Below are positions 27,571-36,989 of a stretch of DNA of 64,000 bases, one piece after another (position 1 is the stretch's first letter; each line of letters starts with the position of its first letter). The notes under the pieces were generated by a model, which searched no databases, was not told the origin of the DNA, and was given only the letters and a program-made list of their open reading frames with translations. Origin of the DNA: Enhygromyxa salina (GTDB lineage: Bacteria > Myxococcota_A > Polyangia > Nannocystales > Nannocystaceae). The position numbers were made by a program, and so were the translations under genes. The stretch spans positions 61,337-125,336 of the forward strand of contig NZ_PVNL01000097.1 in assembly GCF_002994635.1 (NCBI RefSeq), read 5' to 3'.

Positions 27571-30500
27571 TCACGACCGGGGAGGCGGGTCGGGGAGGTC
27601 CGGGAGCTCGATGGGGGGCCCGCTGAAGTGGGCCAGGAACTCGGGGTCGGGCGGGCCGAGTTCGAACTGGCGGAGGAGGTCCACAAACTCGGGGAAGTCA
27701 CCACGAGCAAGGCAGGCGGCGGCGTGGGATTGGTGGTCGGGGTTGTCGGGTTCCTGCACCGCGCGGCACAGATGCCAGACGTGGGCGGGGAGCCAGTGCT
27801 CGGGCGGAGCGCCAGCGAACCACGTAGGCCAGTAGTTGCTGGTTGGCCATGACCAGGATGTTTGGTACTGCGCAAGGCCGAGGGCAAGCTGGAGGGCATG
27901 CTTTTCGGGGGTGGGGGTGTCCCAGTTGTGGGTGTCGACGAAGAGGTCGAAGCCAGTGTTGAGAGCCCGGTTAGCTGCGCGGATGCGGGCCATGCGACTC
28001 GCTTCGTCGGCGGTCGCATAGTTGCCGACGAGTCCAGCGAGGGCCTCGAGCACAGCCTTCCATGCAGGTGAGGCCGGCGGCAAACATGCGCGGACGAGTG
28101 TATTGGCAATTTCGGTTCGGGCTTCGATGTAGGACATCGAAGCCGAACGGAGCTCGATCGTCAGATTTGCCAGATCGCGGCCAATTTGTGTGGAGAACGC
28201 CACTCCAAAGTGTGCATGATAGCCGGCGCCCACGGGATCGCCCTGCCATGAGTCTCCCGCAGCAGGGCCTCGCTCGCTGAGTTCAGCCCCGCAGGTTATG
28301 CGGATGGACGGAGCGAGATGCACCATGTCTGTGCCGGTAACCAGCGTACGTGGGAGCGCGTCTGAGTCGGCAACGACGCGTTGGACTCGATCCCAAACCC
28401 AGGTCATCTGGTGAAGGAGCCATGCAACCCAGAGGCAAGAATCGAGTTGCGTGGGATTGCCGAATAGCCGGCGCTGCGCCCGTGCGAAGGGCATCCCCAT
28501 CACCCAGGTCAGCAACGTGGAGCGTTTTGCCTTGCCCCGAGCCCATGTGCTCCATTCGCCCCTGTCGAGATCCAAGAATGCGACCAGCCCGAGGTCCTGT
28601 TCCTCGCGGCAGTCTAGTGCGTGCACGACTGGGAGGCCCGTCGGCACCAAGCTCAACAGACCAACCAGCGCGCGATCGCTGCGTTCGGCCAGCCCTGCCT
28701 CGATCCAGCGCCGGACCGTATCTGAATGTCGATGAGTAAAACGAAGGATGTTGGCGATGTGGGCGCGGACTTCGCTTCCGGTGTAGGGACCGTATTCTGA
28801 CAGCAGCGCGGCGACCACATCCAACGCTCGCCCGCACAGCCTTTCGCCAACGTCGATCTCTTCGCGCAGCACGCCTAGCAGGAACAACGCGGAGGGGAAC
28901 TGAAACGGATTGATTTCGGTTACGGCCTCCATGATAGCGCTCCCAAGTTCCCGATCCTCGGCCCGGCTCCCGAGCGCCAATAGCAGGGTCTCACGCCATG
29001 CCGCCCACTTGTGATGCTCGACGACGAAGCGAGTGATCGCGTCGTTGCCTTTTCGTCCCTGTTGGCGAAGCATCGCTTGTCCGGCGAGGTGTTCCATCAG
29101 CGACAGATGCACGAAGGAATATCGGTCCCTCTGGCTCTCCTGCAGCAGCCCCGAGTCTGCGACCAGCCATCGACGCCACTTGTGGGCGAGATCGCGACGC
29201 CAGCCCTCATTTGACTCGGGAGCGTGGTCCGCCAGCTGTGCCTCTAGTTGGTCGTCGAGCTGCCTGCGCGTGACGACAACTCCAAGCTGTTGTTCTCGCG
29301 TGTCGAAGTTGCTCGGGCGCTGCGACTGCATCCAAAACGCCAGTTTCTCGAGCATCGGCAGCTGCCGGTGTCCCGCGAGTTCCGGAAGGCTCCGCTTCCG
29401 GGCCGCCGGCCAGGTCACGACCAGCGTGTCGATGCACACTGCATACAGCTGCGCTCGCTCTCCGGGTAGCTGTGCTCGGTGAAAGTGCACCAACGCCAAC
29501 AAAGTAGCGAGTAGAGGCGTGCGCGCCATCTGTTTGGCCCGCGGCTCGGCCTCGAGCGCGGACCACAGCTGCGCCTGCTTGCGCTGTCGCTCGACGGGGT
29601 TCTTCGACTCCGCGACTACGTACCAGCGTTCGATGAATTGCCGTAGCTGCTCATCGTCGAATGGCTCGAGCACGAAATGCTGGAATGGCGTCGCGTTGAG
29701 AGGCGCCTCGTCGTAGCCGAGGATCCGGCTCGTGACGAGCACCGGCATCAGTGGATAGCGCGAAGCGACGCCATGCAGACGATCGCGCAAGCCTACGCGC
29801 AGCGTCTCGCTGCACTCATCGACCCCGTCAACGATCAGCACGGCTTGCCCGCGCTCACACAACTGTTCGAGCGTCTCTACGCTTGTGCGAATCTCCAGCA
29901 CGCTCGCGGCGTAGCGACGCGCCTGATCGAGCATCCCCTCCTCGCCACCCCCCATCACCCAGTCGCGCACCGTGAGCAGCAGCGGAACGACGGGCGCCTC
30001 AGACTCGGCCACACGCATAGCCAGGTAGCGCGCCAGCGTCGACTTGCCGCTACCGGGGTCACCGAGGATCACCGCCCGAGCGGCGCGCTTGCCCTCAGCG
30101 GCGGGACGCAGCCACCCCGGCACCAGCACTTCGAGTGATAGGCGCTCGTTGGCCTCGGCCGCGTCGCGTCGACGAAGCTCCAACGGCACGAATATGTCGT
30201 GAATGCTGGCGACCGGCTTGGGTGCGCCGTCGGCCAACCCGACGAAGGTTTGCTCCCCGTGAACATCAATGACCGCCCGCCGCAGCCGAGCGACGAGGGG
30301 GTCCGGCGAACCCGCTGGCTTCTCTGTGGCGACCTTCCCGAGCCGTGGGAACGCGAGCTCGAGAGTCATGCGCCCGTCGGGTGCGTCGCGGTGAAAACCA
30401 GCGTCGCGGTGCCAGAACCCGCTGCGGGTCGTCCACGTGAACGCATCCACATGGAGCCGACCTGCGTCCGCGTCGACCTGCACGATCGTGAAGCCATGAA

Positions 30501-31413
30501 AGCGATCCTCTCCGAGCCCGGCGTAGAGCGCCCCGCCGCCGATCTCCAGCGTCCCTTGGCGACCCTGTACGAAAGCTCCGGCCTCCGGGTGATGGACATG
30601 GCCGTGGAGCATGACGTCGAACTCGTTGCGCAGCAGCGCGCGCAGGTACTTGGCCTCGACCTCATGCAGCCAGTCGAGGGGATGATGAAGCAGCGCCACG
30701 CGGAGCTGGGCACCGCCGGCCGCAAGCTCATCGACCAGTAGTTGGATCTGGCGCTGACCGACGACGAGCCGCCCGCGGGCGTCGTCGGGGCCAGACAACC
30801 ACGCCGAGCACAGCGACGCGACGCCGACGGTGACGCCGCCAACCTCGACGATGTCGCTACGAAACGGTCGATCGATGGAGACCCGCCGGGCTGGCCCCTG
30901 CAGCTTGGCCGTGAACTCGCACCAATTGCCGAGGCGGCGCCCGTGCAACGCAAGATCATCGGCGTCGTCAATCAGCACCCCGATCGCGGTGCGAAACTCG
31001 TCCTCGTCGAGTTCGTCGAATGCGCGATCGTAGCGGGCCACCGTCTTGCTGATAGCCTTGCGGTCGACGTCGTGGTTGCCGGGGACAACGAACAGCCGCT
31101 GACGCCAGTCGAGCCCCAGCTGCTCGCACAGCGCGGCGAGGAATGCGTGCGCGCCGTCGTAGTCGGTCCGGGCCCCGTGCCGAGCGACGTCACCAGTCAC
31201 GAACACCAACTGTGGCGCGGGACCAGCCTGCTCGAGCAGGCGCGGGAGGTCGCGCAAGAATGCGCGAAGGACGTGGTCTTGCTGCCAGTCGTTGCCGACA
31301 ACATGTAGATCCGAGATGTGCAGCCAGCAAAGTGGTTCGTCGGGAATCACGGTGGTAGCGAGTGTATCGTCGAACACCCCTACAACCCCCGCACGATCTC
31401 GAAGCGCGTCCAT
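27571..31413 (-). CDS. Calcineurin-like phosphoesterase fused to a NACHT NTPase
   Basis: This 1280-residue protein has two recognisable domains. Residues about 28-330 are a metallophosphoesterase: HISDLH (33-38), TGDVARHG (73-80), PGNHD (111-115), LLHHP (241-245) and HGHVHH (270-275), the complete metal-ligand set. Residues about 400-700 are a NACHT P-loop NTPase: GDPGSGKST (451-459) as Walker A and VLIVDGVDE (525-533) as Walker B with the NACHT-like acidic pair. The remaining 580 residues are helical, with repeat-like character, as in sensor domains of STAND proteins. Bacterial NACHT and Avs proteins use an N-terminal effector activated by oligomerisation after phage sensing; here the effector would be a phosphodiesterase or nuclease. 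The exact start is uncertain, because the first 25 residues are not obviously structured. Confidence 0.82.
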   Translation of the reverse strand: MDALRDRAGVVGVFDDTLATTVIPDEPLCWLHISDLHVVGNDWQQDHVLRAFLRDLPRLLEQAGPAPQLVFVTGDVARHGARTDYDGAHAFLAALCEQLGLDWRQRLFVVPGNHDVDRKAISKTVARYDRAFDELDEDEFRTAIGVLIDDADDLALHGRRLGNWCEFTAKLQGPARRVSIDRPFRSDIVEVGGVTVGVASLCSAWLSGPDDARGRLVVGQRQIQLLVDELAAGGAQLRVALLHHPLDWLHEVEAKYLRALLRNEFDVMLHGHVHHPEAGAFVQGRQGTLEIGGGALYAGLGEDRFHGFTIVQVDADAGRLHVDAFTWTTRSGFWHRDAGFHRDAPDGRMTLELAFPRLGKVATEKPAGSPDPLVARLRRAVIDVHGEQTFVGLADGAPKPVASIHDIFVPLELRRRDAAEANERLSLEVLVPGWLRPAAEGKRAARAVILGDPGSGKSTLARYLAMRVAESEAPVVPLLLTVRDWVMGGGEEGMLDQARRYAASVLEIRTSVETLEQLCERGQAVLIVDGVDECSETLRVGLRDRLHGVASRYPLMPVLVTSRILGYDEAPLNATPFQHFVLEPFDDEQLRQFIERWYVVAESKNPVERQRKQAQLWSALEAEPRAKQMARTPLLATLLALVHFHRAQLPGERAQLYAVCIDTLVVTWPAARKRSLPELAGHRQLPMLEKLAFWMQSQRPSNFDTREQQLGVVVTRRQLDDQLEAQLADHAPESNEGWRRDLAHKWRRWLVADSGLLQESQRDRYSFVHLSLMEHLAGQAMLRQQGRKGNDAITRFVVEHHKWAAWRETLLLALGSRAEDRELGSAIMEAVTEINPFQFPSALFLLGVLREEIDVGERLCGRALDVVAALLSEYGPYTGSEVRAHIANILRFTHRHSDTVRRWIEAGLAERSDRALVGLLSLVPTGLPVVHALDCREEQDLGLVAFLDLDRGEWSTWARGKAKRSTLLTWVMGMPFARAQRRLFGNPTQLDSCLWVAWLLHQMTWVWDRVQRVVADSDALPRTLVTGTDMVHLAPSIRITCGAELSERGPAAGDSWQGDPVGAGYHAHFGVAFSTQIGRDLANLTIELRSASMSYIEARTEIANTLVRACLPPASPAWKAVLEALAGLVGNYATADEASRMARIRAANRALNTGFDLFVDTHNWDTPTPEKHALQLALGLAQYQTSWSWPTSNYWPTWFAGAPPEHWLPAHVWHLCRAVQEPDNPDHQSHAAACLARGDFPEFVDLLRQFELGPPDPEFLAHFSGPPIELPDLPDPPPRS

Positions 31414-31829
31414 CTTCTTGTCACTGTCGATCGAGGTAGGTCTTCGCGTGCCGGAGGTTCTCGGTCATGAAGTTGCGCGCGCCGTGAGCATGGCCTCGGC
31501 GGCCCGCTCGACGGCCGTGCTCGGTCGGGCCGTGTCGACGTCCCAGAACCCGGCGAGCCAACCTCAGCGAGCGGTCGAGCATGCCTCGGCCTCGTCGCTA
31601 CGCAGCGGGAGTGGCCGACCCACCACGGGCTCGCGCAGCTGTCCAGGTGCGTTCTACCGAATGCTCACTTTTTTGGGTCCGGACCTGGCCATGACTTGCT
31701 CCGACGACCTCACGGCGACCGCTGACTGCGCGAACGCTCGATAGGAGCCCTGCTACGGCATACCCGTCGACGATCACCGGCTCCTGGATCTTGGTCGTCG
31801 TTGACATCACGTTGGGATAGGCTCCGCCG
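31414..31829. other. Intergenic region between divergent defence genes
   Basis: This 416-nt region separates the start of the phosphoesterase-NACHT gene (minus) from the start of the kinase-fusion gene (+), so it should hold both promoters. On the minus strand a short open stretch ends with RNFMTENLRHAKTYLDRQ at about 31422-31480, which reads like the tail of a former gene; I do not recognise it. Confidence 0.35.
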
Positions 31830-34304
31830 ATGGTGCTTCTCCGCACAGATACTTTTCAGAAGTCCTTCGAGAAACTCAATCGCGAGAAGGCGCTTCGAGT
31901 GGAACACGTTCTCGAGAAGCTCAGAGCTGACCCGCAGAATGTCTCCTTTTCGACTCTCCGAGCATCGGGCGCAACCCTCCGTGTGGTCCGTGTGGGACGC
32001 GCGACCCGGCTCGTCCTCGGCAAGGTGGAAGAGGATCTACTCCTCCTGTACGTCGGCGCGCACGATGATGCCTTCAGGTGGGTGGACAGAGCCTCTCTTT
32101 CCCCAGAAGCACTGTCGTCCAAGGCTGCGTCCAGCAAGCCCGTTGAGTCGCCCACCGACACGATCGAAGTTCCCGACGAACCTTCGGAGAATCCGGTCGT
32201 GATAAGGCTCGAGGCGCTCTCCGACGACGAGGTCGGGCTTCTGGAGCTGGGCCCTGCCATGATCGGGCGCCTCCGAGCGACCCGAAGCGAAGAGGACATC
32301 ATGGAACTCGTGGAAGAAGTGGAGGCCGTCTCGCCAACTCTCGCAGAGGCTCTCCTGCGCGTACTACTTGGCGAATCACCAGCAGAGATTCGGAGGGAGA
32401 TCTTCTCGGTGACGCCGCGACCGAAGGGGAGCGAACGACTCGGAGCAGCCGAACATCGATTTCGACGCTACTCGGCCGATGCGTCTGCGTCATGGGCCTT
32501 CTCCTCTCATCTCGTGGTCGCTCGATATCCCGCTCCCATCGCACTCGCATGGAGCCGGTTCTGCGCATGTTCGGAACCGCGCACGCGCCTAGAGGCGCTC
32601 TTCTTCGCCCTCGAGTCGACGGTGAAATTTCTTTGCTGCGTCGCCTTGGCCGAGTTGGTTGCGCTTTGCGCACAGCGGGGCGACGAGGTGCTACTACACC
32701 ACGGCAAGCTCAAGAACTTCGAGAAACAGCAGCGAACGATGCTTGGGGGGTGGACGAGCCTCCTCCGCCATCTTGCCGAGACTCTTGCCGACGAAGAACC
32801 AGGATTCGTCGACAAGCTACCGGAGGTCTGTGGAAGCGGGACGCTGTTCGACAGGCATGTCGACACGATCAAGGAGACGCGAAACGACGTGGCGCACGCC
32901 GAGGGCTCTATCGCCATTTCTTCCGATGAATGCCTCATTTTACTCGAAGAACTACGACCCAGGATGGAGGTAGTGCTCAGTCAGAGCCGGTTTCTTTGCG
33001 AGACACCGCTGGCGTTTGCGCAACGCCATCAATTTGGGGCCCGATCCTACCTCCAAGTATTTGGGTGCATGGGAGCAGCCGCCCCCTCGAGCCAGCACTT
33101 CTCGGAGATCGACGCTGAGTCTCTTCTGGGCGTTCGGTCTTCGTGCCCATTTCTTGTCTCCTCGGATGCGACGAAGATCAGATACCTATGGCCCTTCGTG
33201 CATGCACGGCGGTCGGCTGTCGACGGGGAGCCAGGTCTCTACCTGTTCAAAGAGCTACAGTCCGGAGCCGCGGCTAAGTTTCTCGCGCGGGTCCACTGCT
33301 CAGGCATCCGCTCGCGTGACCCGTGGCAGTTGACTCTGGCTCCAGAGCCGAAATGCGACTTCACCTGGCTGCTCAAGGAACTGGACGGCTTCCCACATAC
33401 GCAGACCGTCGCACCAGATCCGAGTCTCGCTACACTTGCTGATCGGCCCAGCATCGGGCGTCTAATCGACAAGACAGTGGGCGACTGTCTGCTGCATGAT
33501 GTAATTGCAGCTGGTGGTTTTGGGGTCGTCTATCTCGCACATTCGAATGTCCACGGCCAGGTCGCCGTAAAGGTCCTTGAAAACGTAAGCGATACGTCCA
33601 CCCGAAACCGCTTCCTCGCTGAGATCGAGAAGATGCAGGAGTTGAGTCACCCGAATCTCATCGATGTCCTTGATCACGGTACCGAGAACATCAATGGTCG
33701 AATGTACCCGTGGTACGCGATGCCCTTCGCAGACGGAGGGGATCTACGGCGGCTCATCCAGCAGCGCGTCCGACGTGCCGACGGCGAGGCGGTCTTGGAA
33801 ACCGAAGCCGAACGCGTGCAACTTCGCCACCAGTTTTCTGCGGTGTGTCAGGGGCTGGGGCACTTGCACTCGCGGGGGCATGTCCATCGAGATGTGAAGC
33901 CCGCGAATGTCCTGCTGATGAATGACGGCAGCATCAGGCTCGCGGATTTTGGCCTGGTCAAGAGCCTGAACCCCACAGCGAAGACTCTCGGACAGCGACG
34001 AATGACCTCGATCGGGGCCGTTCTAGGAACCGACGACTACATGGCGCCGGAACAGAGGCTAGGTAGGGACGTCGAGACTTCCGCGGACATTTTCTCGTTG
34101 GGCATCCTCCTTGGAGAGCTCCTCTTCGGCAGGTGTCCCCAGCAGGAACCAGTAGATACCGGGTCTCCCCTCTCATCGTCTAGTGAAATAGCCCAACTTC
34201 CTGTTGGTCTCCGTGACCTGTTGATCGACAGTACAAACGTTGACCCAGAAGAGCGCCCAGACATCGAGCAGGTCCACAGGCGGTTTCTCGAAGGGATGCG
34301 GTAG
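31830..34304 (+). CDS. RelE-fold / HEPN-like / Ser-Thr kinase fusion protein
   Basis: This 824-residue protein has three parts. Residues 1-88 resemble the RelE/ParE toxin fold as found at the front of defence helicases: FQKSFEKLNREK, LRVVRVGRATRLVL, then VGAHDDAFRWVDR. Residues about 240-390 are helical and contain RNDVAH near 350, which fits the Rx4-6H signature of HEPN nucleases. Residues about 555-820 are a Hanks-type protein kinase: glycine loop AAGGFGVVYLA, VAVKVL lysine near 582, HRDVKPANVLL near 685, DFG near 705, and an APE-like MAPEQR. All key kinase residues are present. A likely reading is a phosphorylation-controlled toxin, but nothing proves that the RelE or HEPN parts are active. 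It is transcribed divergently from the phosphoesterase-NACHT gene. PglW, the kinase of type 2 BREX, has a different layout. Confidence 0.72.
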   Translation: MVLLRTDTFQKSFEKLNREKALRVEHVLEKLRADPQNVSFSTLRASGATLRVVRVGRATRLVLGKVEEDLLLLYVGAHDDAFRWVDRASLSPEALSSKAASSKPVESPTDTIEVPDEPSENPVVIRLEALSDDEVGLLELGPAMIGRLRATRSEEDIMELVEEVEAVSPTLAEALLRVLLGESPAEIRREIFSVTPRPKGSERLGAAEHRFRRYSADASASWAFSSHLVVARYPAPIALAWSRFCACSEPRTRLEALFFALESTVKFLCCVALAELVALCAQRGDEVLLHHGKLKNFEKQQRTMLGGWTSLLRHLAETLADEEPGFVDKLPEVCGSGTLFDRHVDTIKETRNDVAHAEGSIAISSDECLILLEELRPRMEVVLSQSRFLCETPLAFAQRHQFGARSYLQVFGCMGAAAPSSQHFSEIDAESLLGVRSSCPFLVSSDATKIRYLWPFVHARRSAVDGEPGLYLFKELQSGAAAKFLARVHCSGIRSRDPWQLTLAPEPKCDFTWLLKELDGFPHTQTVAPDPSLATLADRPSIGRLIDKTVGDCLLHDVIAAGGFGVVYLAHSNVHGQVAVKVLENVSDTSTRNRFLAEIEKMQELSHPNLIDVLDHGTENINGRMYPWYAMPFADGGDLRRLIQQRVRRADGEAVLETEAERVQLRHQFSAVCQGLGHLHSRGHVHRDVKPANVLLMNDGSIRLADFGLVKSLNPTAKTLGQRRMTSIGAVLGTDDYMAPEQRLGRDVETSADIFSLGILLGELLFGRCPQQEPVDTGSPLSSSSEIAQLPVGLRDLLIDSTNVDPEERPDIEQVHRRFLEGMR

Positions 34305-34321
34305 CGCGGCGTCGGCAACTC

Positions 34322-34445
34322 CTAGACCATATGGAGTGACCGGCCCACAGTGTTGACGCCGAGCTCGGAGGCCCAGGCGATCACTCGCTGAGGTGGCCAC
34401 GCGCCGTACTCCCGATGCGACTTGGGACGATGGGAGTACACGCAA
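34322..34445 (-). mobile_element. Remnant of an IS21-type istA transposase
   Basis: Reading the minus strand gives PKSHREYGAWPPQRVIAWA followed by SELGVNTVGRS and a stop. This aligns by eye with a conserved IstA segment of the form P-SHR-Y--W-P-R-I-WA---G--T. Only this piece is left, and the flanking IstA sequence is missing. It marks the island's right edge. Confidence 0.5.
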
Positions 34446-34724
34446 AATAGGCTCGAAAGCCTCTCGCTCCCGGTTCGAAAGCTTGTCAAAGATCGACAGC
34501 ATGGCCAGGTGGCGGTCGGCGAGTTCGTACGCCACGAACAGCCCCAGGCCGAGCAGGCTGACCTTGGTCAGCGTGTCCAGCGAGCGCGAGAAGCCCGAGC
34601 GCTCCAGTCGCCGGATCGTGTCGTCGGCCACGTCGGCCCGCTCGGCCAGCGCCTGGACTAGCGGCGGCGCCGTCGAGAGGTAGACTCCTCGCGCGGCCCC
34701 CGAGCAGCGACGCGTTATGTGCAA
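34446..34724 (-). pseudogene. Broken helix-turn-helix gene
   Basis: The frame encodes LVQALAERADVADDTIRRLER and then LTKVSLLGLGLFVAYELADRHLAM. This looks like one HTH plus following helix of an XRE-type regulator whose first helix is poorly formed. The frame then runs into the IS21 remnant in a different frame and finally antisense to the kinase gene, so the original protein end is lost. Probably inactive. Confidence 0.4.
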
Positions 34725-35067
34725 AGATCACGCCCTCGCCTGTCCGCACCCCGCCACCGCCCAGCCGACAAGAACCGGTGCTGCCCTTGTGCTGTGACTC
34801 TGCTGCAGCAGTCTCTCCGCCCCGGAACCCAACGGGACCACACGGCACGAAGAAGCCCAACGATAACAGCGGGATGCGGGCCAAGGCCGCGCCATCATTG
34901 CGAAACTTCCGCACCCCGCCGAAGGGCTAGCAGCCCCTCGGGTTCTGAGGATAAGTGATTGAAATTATGGGGTGTGCGGGGGACGGTGAGAAGCCGTCCC
35001 CAACGCTGGAGATCCTAGCGTGCGGAGTAGTGTTCGCCCGTCGCGGTGGCGGGGCTTGGAGCAAGGC
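34725..35067. other. Debris region without a recognisable gene
   Basis: This 343-nt region lies between the HTH fragment and the polymerase fragment. No frame reads as a protein family on either strand. It contains A/T-richer words (about 34945-34975) unusual for this window. Confidence 0.35.
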
Positions 35068-35265
35068 GATCGCCGCCTCGTTCGCGCCAAGCTCGAGACC
35101 AAGATGCTGCTGCAGATCCACGACGAGCTGGTGTTCGAGGCGCCGGAGGCCGAGGTCGGGCGTGTGGTTGCGATCGCGCGCACGCAGATGGAGCAGGTGT
35201 ATCCGCTGAAGGTGCCGCTGGTCGCGGATGTCGGCGTCGGCGCGAGCTGGGGCGAGGCGCACTGA
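35068..35265 (+). pseudogene. polA: Orphan C-terminal fragment of DNA polymerase I
   Basis: The last 65 codons of this frame encode AKLETKMLLQIHDELVFEAP, an EVGRVV segment, then VYPLKVPLVADVGVG and WGEAH at the stop. QIHDELVFE is motif C of family A DNA polymerases, and the rest is their normal C-terminus. Everything upstream (thumb, fingers, most of the palm) is missing, and the preceding frame is unrelated. It cannot be functional. It is either a duplicated polA tail carried in by a mobile element or the remains of a rearranged second copy; the true polA is presumably elsewhere. Confidence 0.75.
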
Positions 35266-35336
35266 GCTGGCAATGACCCCCACAGCCACCTTGGATTTCG
35301 CCGAATGCAGCCGCTTCGCTGCCTTATGCCCATTGC

Positions 35337-36725
35337 TCAGCGAATGCGCGCGCGCAGCAATTCGACCGGAATGGGCAGCGACGATTCTATGTAGAAGAAA
35401 GCGTGGCCGACGGCGTAGAAGTCATCCTCCGCCCCGGCGACGACGTCGGTGAAGCGCATGAAATTGAGCCACTCCTGCCCCTCGAAGTCGCCGTAGCGCT
35501 TGCTGCAAACCACGTTGCCGTCGAAGTCGAGGCCGAGCAGCCGTGCGTAGGTCAGCCACTCCCCGTCGACTTGGAGTGCCTGGGTGCCGACGACGAGGAT
35601 ACGATCGCTGGAGGTGGCCAGGTCGTAGGTCACGAGGCCGAGCTCGCTCGGGCCGAGCTCGATGTCGGACAAGAGCCACACGACCTCGCCGGTGTCAGCG
35701 TCGAGAGACGCGAACCAGCTGCGGGACGAGGGGAAGTCGACGATCGCGGCGATGACCTGGCCGTGGCGGTCGACGGCCACGGCCTCGACAAGCACGTACT
35801 CGCCGGTGATCGAGTCGAAGCTGGTGGTCCAGAGCGGGGGGCCCTGCGTGGGCGGCAGCGCGGAGATGCTCGGGTACGAGACCTCGGGCTGCAGCTCCTG
35901 CGTCCAGCCGACGAACACGCGGCCCTGGTCATCGATGGCCATGGCCTCGCCCCTGTCAAAAGATGCGCCTGGCGTGCCGAGCTCGCGGACGCCGAGCTCA
36001 CTGCCGTCAGCGGGGTCGAGCGCGACGATCCGCACCTGACTCTCGACCGCCGAGGTTTGGTAGGTATCGACGAGCAGCAGCTCGTTGTTGGAGGAGAAGG
36101 CGAGATCGAACATGCCATACTCATCGGGGCGAACCCGGTTCCAGAGCACTTGATTGTCGGCGTCGAGGCGGCGCAGCGAGACCGAGCGCTCGAGGCCGTA
36201 GGTTGTGTCGCCGAGGTAGAGGTCGCCCTCGGGTCCGCGCACGAGCGCCTGGGGGAAGTCGTCTTCGGCTCGCAGGTTGATCTCGGCGGACAACATGATC
36301 GAGCCGTCGGCGGCGCTCAGGCGGACCAGGCGGCTATTGAGGTAGTTCTCGGGGAAGGTCTGGTGGATGAGGGTCAGCTCGTCGCCGTCTAGCACCACCG
36401 GGACCCAGGGCGAAAAATATTCGGTGACGAAGGCGGGGTCGCGCACGACCCATTCGAAGCCGCAAGCGATCGGCTCGCAGCTCGAGCTGCATCCGTCGTC
36501 CTCGATGGCGTTGCCATCGTCACACAGCTCACCGGGATCGATGACGCCATCGCCACATTCGCCGATGGGTTCCGTGCCGGTGCCTGGGGCGGTCTCGGAC
36601 CCGCTCGGATCGGTGGTCGAGCCCCCACTCTCGTCCACGCTGATCTCGTCTACCGTGCAGCCGACGGGCCCGTAGAGCGAAAAGAGGCAGATCAGCATGC
36701 GTCCGGTCACTGTGCGTCGATGCAT
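35337..36725 (-). CDS. Secreted lipoprotein with myxobacterial Cys-rich repeat and beta-propeller
   Basis: This 462-residue protein starts MHRRTVTGRML and has a lipoprotein signal peptide with lipobox YGPVGC. A Thr/Ser/Gly linker follows, then one cysteine-rich repeat (CGDGVIDPGELCDDGNAIED and a closing Cys pair) typical of myxobacterial surface proteins. The rest is rich in repeated strands such as DGSIMLSAEI, PEGDLYLGDT and DADTGEVVWLL, consistent with a PQQ-like or NHL-like beta-propeller. The start was placed at the ATG at 36725 because it gives the signal peptide directly; the open frame continues upstream into an unrelated gene remnant. Likely an outer-surface protein of unknown ligand. 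Confidence 0.75.
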   Translation of the reverse strand: MHRRTVTGRMLICLFSLYGPVGCTVDEISVDESGGSTTDPSGSETAPGTGTEPIGECGDGVIDPGELCDDGNAIEDDGCSSSCEPIACGFEWVVRDPAFVTEYFSPWVPVVLDGDELTLIHQTFPENYLNSRLVRLSAADGSIMLSAEINLRAEDDFPQALVRGPEGDLYLGDTTYGLERSVSLRRLDADNQVLWNRVRPDEYGMFDLAFSSNNELLLVDTYQTSAVESQVRIVALDPADGSELGVRELGTPGASFDRGEAMAIDDQGRVFVGWTQELQPEVSYPSISALPPTQGPPLWTTSFDSITGEYVLVEAVAVDRHGQVIAAIVDFPSSRSWFASLDADTGEVVWLLSDIELGPSELGLVTYDLATSSDRILVVGTQALQVDGEWLTYARLLGLDFDGNVVCSKRYGDFEGQEWLNFMRFTDVVAGAEDDFYAVGHAFFYIESSLPIPVELLRARIR

Positions 36726-36989
36726 GACGCCAGCGTATGCCTGGCAGTTGGCCGGGACTACGCAAACACCGCGGGCGAGTGGACAAACATCGAGGGCGAG
36801 TCGCCAAACTTCGGGTCGTTGTCCCAAACTCGCCGAGAGCCGACATGCACAGGGGCGGCGCCGGCGATGGCGACGGAGAGGGCGACGGCGACGGCGACGA
36901 CAACAGCGAGTGCGACGCGCCCAATGACGAGAGCAAGGCGGGCGCCATCTCTCGGCCGGTGCAGTTCGTGGATATCGGCGACACACCCG

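Noticed and set aside
31830..34304. Kinase as PglW of a type 2 BREX
   Set aside because: It lies 14 kb from the BREX operon on the other side of unrelated genes, has RelE- and HEPN-like parts that I do not know in PglW, and the core operon has brxA/brxB/brxC, which fits type 6.
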